Position numbers and translations under genes: made by a program
DNA from: Echria macrotheca
Taxonomy: Eukaryota > Ascomycota > Sordariomycetes > Sordariales > Schizotheciaceae
DNA: 64,000 nt
Assembly: GCA_030411725.1 (NCBI GenBank)
Contig: MU839832.1
Span: forward strand, 1,798,001 to 1,862,000
Reading direction: 5' to 3'
Shown here: one piece after another, positions 56,886 through 64,000 of the stretch
Layout of the letters: every line of letters begins with the position of its first letter
How positions within the stretch are numbered: the first letter of the stretch is position 1
Notes under the pieces: generated by a model
Databases searched by the model: none
What the model saw: the letters and a program-made list of their open reading frames with translations, nothing else
What the model was told of the DNA's origin: nothing

Positions 56886-57605
56886 ATGCGTTTTTCCGTT
56901 GCGAATTCGATCGCCATCCTTGGCCTATTGGCCGAGACCTCGGTAGGACACCACTCTCGCCTGTCCCATGTTATGATCCCACAAGCTCACTAACAATGAC
57001 AGACCGCCACATCCTGCACATCATCCAACGCAACCCCAGTCGAGCAGTATATCAACACAAGCGGCGGCGGAGGCGGAGGCGGCGTCCCCATCATGTTCAG
57101 TGAAGTCTACAACGTCCTCTCGTACGCGGTGAAGAAACGGGACACACCCGACGCCCGCCTCCTCAACGTCGGCTACGTGCTGAACCGCCGCGCGTCGGGC
57201 ACCGTCGACTGCTCCTCATCCGAGATGTGCTTCTCCATCCAGGCCGTGCCGTTCTGCCTCGACATCACCACGGGCGCCTTCCACGACGGCGATGGGACGA
57301 GCGGCAACGCACTTTCGGGCGATTATACCCTGGCGGACGGGCGGAAGGGGAATTTGTATAACGGGCCGCATCCCTTGCCCTCGGGGCAGGCTTCGGTTGC
57401 GGCGACTACGGCGGCGGGGGCCGGAGCCGGCGGGAGTGGCGCGACTCCCGCAGCCACGGCGGGGAGTGCGGCCAGCGCCGGGGGTGCGGGGTCGACGCCG
57501 ACGGAGACGAGCAAGCCAGCTGCCGCGACCAATGGTGCTGCTTCCCATGGGAGGATGGGGGCGGTTCTTGGAGGAGCGTTGATCGTTGGTGCGGGACTTC
57601 TTTGA
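56886..57605 (+). CDS. predicted secreted GPI-anchored protein
   Basis: Exons 56886-56942 and 57003-57605 (60 nt intron, GTAGGA...GACAG, phase 0); 219 aa. Signal peptide 1-19 is encoded almost exactly by exon 1. The mature part has a Gly run (about 37-43), a central domain with four cysteines (VDCSSSEMCFSIQAVPFCLD), a Gly/Ala/Ser/Thr-rich stalk (about 145-195) and a hydrophobic C-terminus (GAVLGGALIVGAGLL) typical of GPI attachment. Probable wall or surface protein; family not recognised. Confidence 0.8.
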
Positions 57606-57752
57606 GTTGTGGAGTTAATACCTACCCACATGCATGCTGTGTGTTCAAGACTGTTCTTACCTACCTTATCTCCTGAAATCGATACCCTTCCGCAAAAGTT
57701 TAGAACTATCGCTTAAACAAGCTGGGAGTCCGAACGAGTCGGTTGTAGTTGG

Positions 57753-58169
57753 CTAGGGAAAGCACGTTGGCGTAGTGGTCTTGTTCTTCATGTCTGGGCA
57801 CGGGAGCGAGTTGACTACCCAAAGTGACGCCGTATCCGCGGGCTCCAGCCAGTTTGTCGGCGGGTCGAAGGGGCCGGGACAATCCTCGACCTGGCCATAC
57901 TCGACAACAAGCATGGTTTCTCTTCGTTTAGCGTCAATCGCGGTCCCTGAACATGAATCCTCACTGGAAGGAAGGCCGACAGACAATTTGTCGGCAATCG
58001 TCAGCCTGCTCGTGCCTGTGCCGATGATCACAAAGTCATAGCTGTTTTGAAGCTGAGATGGCTGTCGTTTGTTGTGTTCGTGGTGCGCCGTGGCACTCGT
58101 CAGGGGCGGGCCGGCAGAAGTCCCTCGTGTATTCCTGGGCGTTGGATTCTCTTCCCTCGTTGCAACCAT
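57753..58169 (-). pseudogene. truncated, decayed GMC oxidoreductase N-terminus
   Basis: 138 codons. YDFVIIGTGTSRLTIADKLS is the GMC FAD-binding start with Arg where a Gly is normally needed (GxGxxG becomes GTGTSR). MLVVEYG follows at the right distance, then a GMC-like stretch up to a stop. The rest of the roughly 600-residue enzyme is absent, and the expected signal peptide is replaced by a polar N-terminus. Read as a remnant, not a working enzyme. Confidence 0.65.
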
Positions 58170-58603
58170 GCGCGGGCAGAATCCGCATACCTGGCCCGCT
58201 CTTGAGTTACGAAGAGAGATTGAGGTTCACGGTCTTGATTTGCTGGCTGTGCAGCCAGTACGGATTAGCCATACGGGTTCCGACATGTTGCTAGCCCGAC
58301 GAACTGTTCAAGAAGTGGAAGCCCCGGAAGCCAAAACAGGGGAAGCCGCATTTCAAGAATGGACAACATGTGCGGATGTTTGTCTCAATCTTTAGTATCG
58401 AGTGAATCAAACGATCTGATCACTGGGAACTCTGGATATTCCGCATCGAATGGGTTCGACAGCCAATGCTGCGCAGCCAGCAAGCATGATTCAGCCGATG
58501 CCCTCCGCCCACGGATGGATATTCTTGGCGCCGTAAGCGCCCCAAGAAGCAGTTCAAAAAGAAATTCGAGCAACATCAAAACACCACAAAAAGAAAAGAA
58601 ACG
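58170..58603. other. intergenic
   Basis: 434 bp upstream of the GMC remnant; other GMC pieces were not recognised here. Confidence 0.45.
58588..58597 (-). terminator. Pol III terminator of tRNA-Pro
   Basis: T-runs TTTT and TTTTT on the minus strand, 6-16 bases after the tRNA 3' end. Confidence 0.65.
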
Positions 58604-58675
58604 GGGCCGAACCAGGGCTCGAACCTGGGACCACTTGCACCCAAAGCAAGTATGCTACCACTACACCATACGGCC
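58604..58675 (-). tRNA. tRNA-Pro (TGG)
   Basis: Minus strand, 72 nt, no intron. D-arm region GGTGTAGTGGTAGCA, anticodon stem CTTGC/GCAAG with loop TTTGGGT giving anticodon TGG, T-arm CCAGG TTCGAGC CCTGG, acceptor GGCCGTA/TTCGGCC with one T-T mismatch at pair 6. Confidence 0.93.
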
Positions 58676-60014
58676 TGTGATGTTGTCGAAAGCTGATCCA
58701 CCAATACCATCCTGTGAAGCCTGCAGGAGGAGTGGATCTGTGGACCCAAGACTGAGTCATTCGGGGAGCCCGCTCCAACAGGGACTCACCTCACACGCCA
58801 CCGAAAACCCTAGGCGCACTCTTCGGACAGATGTCCGTCTGGCTTATCGTCACTTGGTTGAATCAGCGGTCTGTGTACGACATCAGTCCCGGAGCCACCT
58901 GTTTTCTGTTTTACGGTTAGCAAGCTTTGACTTCTGGTGTGCAAGAAATCCCGGTTGTCTCAACTCCTGAATCAGATCAGATGGTCTCTGTCGAGGTGGC
59001 AAGTAATTATACCTGCTTCTCTTCAATCGGCATCTCAAGAACACCCTCGATCTTGCAGCGGCAGCCAAGGCAGAAAGGGGTAAGGGCACACTTCCGTGAC
59101 GTTTCACTCAAAGTCTCCCAATCTCCACTGTCAATCGCAATGGCCCATTTCTTCGGAAACGAGGGTCGAAGGCCAGAAAGTCGATACCAACAACGTACGG
59201 CTTCCAGTAACGTGAAGTGTGACCTGGTAGGGACGAGGTCTTGATTCGACTGCCCGCTTCGGAGCTCCCTTTCGGAGATGAGATCATTGCAAATACCCTT
59301 GCAACAGTTGAAAATGACACGGGTTTCTTCGTGTCATGGTGTAGCGATAATTGTTTTCCGTAGAGACCGCGGCTGTGGAGCGATGCAAGCACCAACTTGG
59401 TGTGGTGAAGTGAGTTTCAATGGATGGCTTGCTCTGTCTTACCACTGACGAAACCAATTATTGGGGATCAGCCCTGTTGTTTTATTCCTAGTCCCAGTGT
59501 CCCCTTCTCCTGCATGCTTCATTGGTTTCCAAAGCGCCCCTGCTCGAGAAAAGAGTCGTTGTGTGTGTGCACGTGTGTGAGTATCGACGAAAATGTAACG
59601 CGCGTCACAATTTCTAGACCCCGGAGTCTTGCTGTGGGCTTGGGATGATGGCTTACACGAATCCAATACTCCGTTTTATAGATGGATATCCCGTTCATAG
59701 AGGGTCTGGGCTGTAAGACAATGAATCATACCGGACAGTCGCACATCAAGTACCCGATGTAGGGTCGGGTGTCGTAGATCGTGGAGTGAAACTCGGAGAA
59801 ATCTGTGTTTCAGTTCCAAGTCATTGTGGTTCCGTCAACGGCATGGATCGAGTTCAGAACATTCAGCTATATCCAGCTTTGCGTCCATATGTATATCAAC
59901 CCTTCGTCTGTTCTCCCATTTTTGACTCTCAGCACATTGGCCTCAATCCAGTCTCCAGCATTGATTCGCCTCACAAGCAGCACTGGAGTTGAATTTTCAC
60001 CATCCACACCAACC
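58676..60014. other. intergenic
   Basis: 1.3 kb between tRNA-Pro and the hydrophobin gene; chance ORFs only. Confidence 0.45.
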
Positions 60015-60474
60015 ATGAAGCTCACTACCTTTGTCATAGCCGTTTTGGCCGGCGTCGTGACCGCCGACATCTGCGGGGACACCCTCGAGGAGTTCTGTTG
60101 CTCCGACCCCAATGGCCTGGCTCTTCCCGACTGCCGCCCCGGTGTGTCTCAATTTTCTTAGACTCTTGCTAGCAGGTGATAGTAATCGACAAGAGAACAA
60201 AGGGCTGATAGTACCTGTGAATACCAGCCAGTCCTGAGCCAGCTAATCAGAGCGCGTTCGATGCCGACTGCGCCACGACCGGTCAGACCGCAACATGCTG
60301 CGTCTATAAATATGTAAGCCGAGCCCTTTTAAAGTTACCCAAATTGCTTTGGTCTCGATGATATGTACAATATTTTGCCTTGGAAATGCTGTGCGTGGAG
60401 TTAATATCACTAACACGTATGAATAAAAGGGCTATCCAATTGTCTGCGGGACTCCGAAACTGGTGGCTGCCTAA
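60015..60474 (+). CDS. class II-like hydrophobin
   Basis: Exons 60015-60141, 60228-60313 and 60430-60474; 85 aa, assembled by splice logic because no single open frame covers it. Signal peptide 1-17. The spliced product has exactly eight cysteines at 20, 28, 29, 40, 57, 66, 67 and 77: C-x7-CC-x10-C-x16-C-x8-CC-x9-C, the hydrophobin pattern with class II spacing (usual C-x9-10-CC-x11-C-x16-C-x8-9-CC-x10-C). Hydrophobins self-assemble at air-water interfaces and coat spores and hyphae. The first loop is two residues shorter than usual. Introns (86 and 116 nt) have GTGTGT and GTAAGC donors and CTAAC-type branch sites. A hydrophobic, acidic mature protein fits. Confidence 0.78.
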
Positions 60475-61415
60475 CTGTGCAATGATGGTATCCCCAGGGC
60501 TGTGATGTTTTAGGGTACAAGTCATGGCCCTGGCTGGGGGTCGTGCTAGCATATATCCACAGTTATTAGGGTTCTGAGGTGCTGACCTTAGAATTCTGGC
60601 AATCCTTTTGGAAGGTTGGCTCATTGGGTGTGGGTCTGGTGCGCCAGCCGTCACAGTACAGGAGAAGGCCCGATCAGCTTGGTGGTTTTCCTTTCGTTTT
60701 GGGGAATATATATATTGTTGCATTGTATTTTATCCCTTGCCTACCTAGGCACTTATATCAGCACTAGGGTTCATACGCGCAACATGTGGCTCCCTCGACA
60801 CGTCAATGTCATGGATGACATCCTAATGCTCCAGGTACCTCCATTCAGAGTCCAACTGGTTTCTCAAATATCCATCCTCTCTCGTCCAATGCCAGGAGCG
60901 TGTTCCCCACGGCCTGGTCGACGATTGTAAGAAGTCGGCACGACCATGCCGGGGCCCAACCTGACCTGTGTTTCAGCTCTGCTTCGACACCTGCGGCTTG
61001 CCGTTCCTGGTCGTGTCCAGCCTCGTACCCAAGCTAGTGCTGGCAGGTTTGGGTCTCGATACTTGCAGGTGCATGTGTGGCTTTAGAGCCGTGATGCTGT
61101 TGGTTGATCAACGCAAATTGGGGTCAATCCCACGGGGGCCTAGAACATGACACCCCGCAGCACGCCGGCATACATACCGCTTGTCTCAGCTAGCCACAGA
61201 CTCCAGGAAAGAGAGTAGGCGGCACCGGCAGCTCCATGACTCTAGGGCAGCGCACATATCTTCGCTGCGAGTACCTAAGGTAGGTAGAAATATATAAGAT
61301 GCATGCACCTTATATTCAACATTGTGCCTTGTTCTCTCACAGACAAGCTATCCTCTTCTCCGCCTAAAAGTACCAACCATTGCAATACCAGGTAACAAGA
61401 GACGAGAGATTCGAA
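60475..61415. other. intergenic
   Basis: 941 bp between the hydrophobin and amine-oxidase genes; a TATA-like box lies near its end. Confidence 0.5.
61291..61297 (+). promoter_or_regulatory. TATA-like box
   Basis: TATATAA 119 bp before the amine-oxidase start codon; motif and position only. Confidence 0.4.
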
Positions 61416-63600
61416 ATGCCGGCAACAACATCTCTCCGCGCGGCCTACGCCAAACAAGTCTTGCACCGAGACATCATGTCGCGGTTCCTGTCACGGAACC
61501 CAGACCACCACCCAAGCAAGGGCCTCCCGGAACCTCCCAAGGCCACCCCAGTGGACCGCGATGTGCGTTCTGACCGCATCTGCATTGTCGGTGCCGGCAC
61601 TTGTGGCTTGTACCTCGCCATGATGCTCAAGTATCTGGGATTCACCAACGTCGACATCCTCGAAGCCAATGACAATGTCGGGGGCCGGTGCTTCACGTGG
61701 CCGAAGACGGAGAATCCCCAGAACGGCCAGGTCGACCACTTCTATTATGACGTTGGGGCTATGCGTATTCCGCCTTTGCCCTGGATGGCTGGGTAAGCAT
61801 CCTTTTTTTGGCCCGACTGTGGTATTGGCGTTGTTACCTAACGCGACTTTGGTCGCAGAACCATTAGCTTCATTCAAAATACCCTCAAGCTGCAGACTCC
61901 GCCGTATTATTATGACAACCCTACGGGTCCGGTTCCAGTTTCTTACTGGTACAAGAATATTGCGATCAAGTACATGGCCCCCTTCTCTGTACATGATGAG
62001 TGCTGGAGAAATCTTCCACTTTCTGCTCTCGTGTTGAGTTCCGCATTGAATCGACAAATGCTAATCGCCTCAGCGATGGGGCTTTCGACGCCCTCATGTC
62101 GAGCCTGGCAAGCGAGTTCCTCCAAGCCGACGCAAACTTCGACAAGGCCTTCCAGGATTGGCTCACGGCGATTCCTGACCCTACTTATCGGAATGCAAGC
62201 ACAGCACCCCTGATATTTAGGGACAATTATTCGACCAGAGCCTGGCTCATGAACAAAGTCACCCCAACCGTGTAAGTTAGCACCTATTCCAACCCGGGCA
62301 AACATCTCTGATGACGGTTTTGAAGTTGGACTTACTCCGACACGGCCAAGGCCGAACTGTACGACACGTGAGTTCTAAACCGCGGGCCCCTCTTTGCCAG
62401 TATCCGTAGCTAACACACAGCAGCTCAACGGGTCTCTTTGACCAATCTTTAACCGAAACGGTCATCGACTACGCCGACTTCAAGAACGAGTCCGTCAAAG
62501 ACCAGAAGTGGCTCCGCGTCGAGGGAGGCATGCAGCTCGTGCCCGAGACCATAGCAAACCTGCTCGCCTCCTCAAGCTGGCCACCGCCACCAAACGGGCC
62601 CGAGCCACCAGCATCCTGGAACGTCCAGCTCAAGACACCCGTTACAGGCTACTCATTCGATCCAACCTCCGGCGTGGTATCTGTCACATCCTCCGCCGGC
62701 ACGAAAGCCTACGACATGGTCTTCAACACAACTGCCATGGGCCCGCTACAACGCATGGATCTCTCCGGCCTGAACCTGCCGAACAACATTCTCGACGGCA
62801 TCCGCAGCCTGAGCTACGACCGCGCAACAAAAGTCGCAATCAAATTCACCGAGGCCTGGTGGACGACAAAGTACAACATCGTCGGCGGCGTGTCTTCGAG
62901 CGACCTTCCCATCAGCAACGTCGTCTACCCCTCCTGGACCGACAACGATGGTACCACTCCCGCCGTGCTGATGGTTTCGTATTCTTGGGCGCAGGACGCA
63001 ACTCGCATGGGCTCCATGGTGGCAGACTACACCGTGCCCGGCGTTGTGCGAACCCGTGACGATCCACTCGTCACGCTCTGTCTCAATGACCTCGTGCAGC
63101 TGTTCAAATACAGCACGCCGGCCTTGACGTTCCAGGAACTATACGACATGGTCGTTCCCGATTCGAAGAGTGACGAATTTGGGCCCTACCACGCCTGGGC
63201 ATGGTCACACGATCCGTGGACGGGCGGTGCTTTCGCGCTCTTCGGTCCTGGCCAATTCCAGAACGTTTACGGCCAGTTCCAGACACTTTTCTGTAAGGAC
63301 GAGTCTGCAACTCCGGAATGCCACTTTGCCATGGCGGGTGAGGCGCTCAGCGCCCATCATGCGTGGATCTGCGGCGCGTTTGACAGCGCGTATACGACGC
63401 TATGCACATGGCTCGGGGCGGTGGGGGCCGATAACCTTGTCAATAACCTGAAGGCTTCGGAGTTCGGGGACGGCGCGGGGCAGCATGTGCAGGAGTGGGA
63501 TGATAAGCTGTTTGGATGGGTTGCGCATCTCTCTGGACGGGAGGAAGCACAGGAGACGAAGAAGCTCGTTGTTGGGACGGCGAAGCCTCAAGAAGCGTAG
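61416..63600 (+). CDS. flavin amine oxidase / L-amino-acid oxidase type
   Basis: Exons 61416-61792, 61859-61969, 62074-62271, 62326-62367, 62424-63600; about 634 aa. The Rossmann FAD motif CIVGAGTCG (58-64) is followed by an acidic end of beta-2 (DILEAND) and GGRC (89-92), the amine-oxidase signature; near the C-terminus AGEALSAHHAW is the usual second FAD-contacting motif. Members oxidise amino acids or amines to imines with H2O2 release. No clear signal peptide, so it is probably intracellular. The last acceptor is a NAGNAG site (62420 or 62423), one extra Ser if the first is used. The second intron (61970-62072, GTACAT donor) is the least certain junction: part of it could be coding. Confidence 0.85.
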
Positions 63601-64000
63601 ATAATGAGGATCTGCGGGTCGGGGTAGATGTACTTTGTCATAGGCAGGCAGGCATGTTGACAACCCAAGCGCTTCCATAGCTAAAAGGCTTGTATACTTA
63701 GGCCGATGTCTGTCCAATTTCTGTTGTTGGGTTGACGACATCAGGAAGGAGAGTGCCCGTCCCCCCGGAGCACATAATTGATCCCACCATGACGCAAGGC
63801 CCATGATAAAATAGGGGATTTCCCCGTATTACAGGTGGAAGGGGCTTGTCAGAAATCATACCACAGTAGTGGACTCCCTGGGCGACGTGATGTGCTACTT
63901 CCCTGAGGCGTACCACCGATGGACTCTGGAGTCAGGATTGGGGGCTAGCACGTCGGATCATGCTTAACTTGCGGATCATCGACGATCGAAAAAGCTTATC
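63601..64000. other. window end, 3' flank
   Basis: 400 bp downstream of the amine-oxidase gene; nothing recognised. Confidence 0.5.

Noticed and set aside
61970..62073. Reading through intron 2 of the amine-oxidase gene as coding
   Set aside because: Frame-consistent splice sites exist and the joined product is smoother, but this junction stays uncertain.

Overview
The window is a gene-dense stretch of nuclear DNA from a filamentous ascomycete, most likely a Sordariomycete-type Pezizomycotina. Evidence: short introns (mostly 44-130 nt) with GTRNGT donors, CTRAC-like branch sites and AG acceptors; intron-containing tRNA genes; no operons; and ascomycete-typical families (SAT4/rhodopsin-like membrane proteins, a LaeA-like methyltransferase, a 2EXR-domain protein, GMC oxidoreductases, a class II-like hydrophobin, fungal NACHT and ankyrin proteins with the helical N-terminal domain of fungal NLR-like proteins). 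No plasmid, phage, CRISPR array or intact transposon was seen.

Left part (0.1-13.8 kb): an NLR-like island. Three large proteins begin with a similar fungal helical N-terminal domain. It is joined to a NACHT NTPase (112-2619, minus), a dynamin-type GTPase with a cysteine-pair tail and no stalk (7743-9844, plus), or 14 ankyrin repeats with a proline-rich tail (10479-13807, plus). Between them lie an NmrA-like protein (3056-4021) and a small protein with two back-to-back Zn2Cys6 clusters (6163-6915).

14.9-21.8 kb: a divergent metal-homeostasis pair, a PCA1-like P1B ATPase with a Cys-Cys- and His-rich N-terminus (minus) and an NRAMP/Smf divalent-metal transporter (plus), sharing a 1.3 kb promoter region. 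22.5-29.8 kb: a metacaspase, Mediator subunit 22, a SAT4-type membrane protein and tRNA pseudouridine synthase 1. 30.7-43.2 kb: two secreted GMC oxidoreductases, a LaeA-like methyltransferase, a 2EXR protein, a GPI-anchored protein and a cysteine-rich type I membrane protein.

43.7-53.6 kb: an intron-containing tRNA-Phe, a broken kinase-domain relic, a PIF1-like helicase, a GNAT acetyltransferase, an intron-containing tRNA-Thr, a second SAT4-type protein and a Dal5/Tna1-like MFS transporter. 53.6-64 kb: a gene-poor stretch, a secreted GPI-type protein, a decayed GMC fragment, a tRNA-Pro, a three-exon class II-like hydrophobin and a flavin amine/L-amino-acid oxidase.

Gene models were built by hand by requiring splice signals and reading frame to agree across each junction; exon coordinates are given in each entry. 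Functions are family-level assignments from motifs, not database hits.
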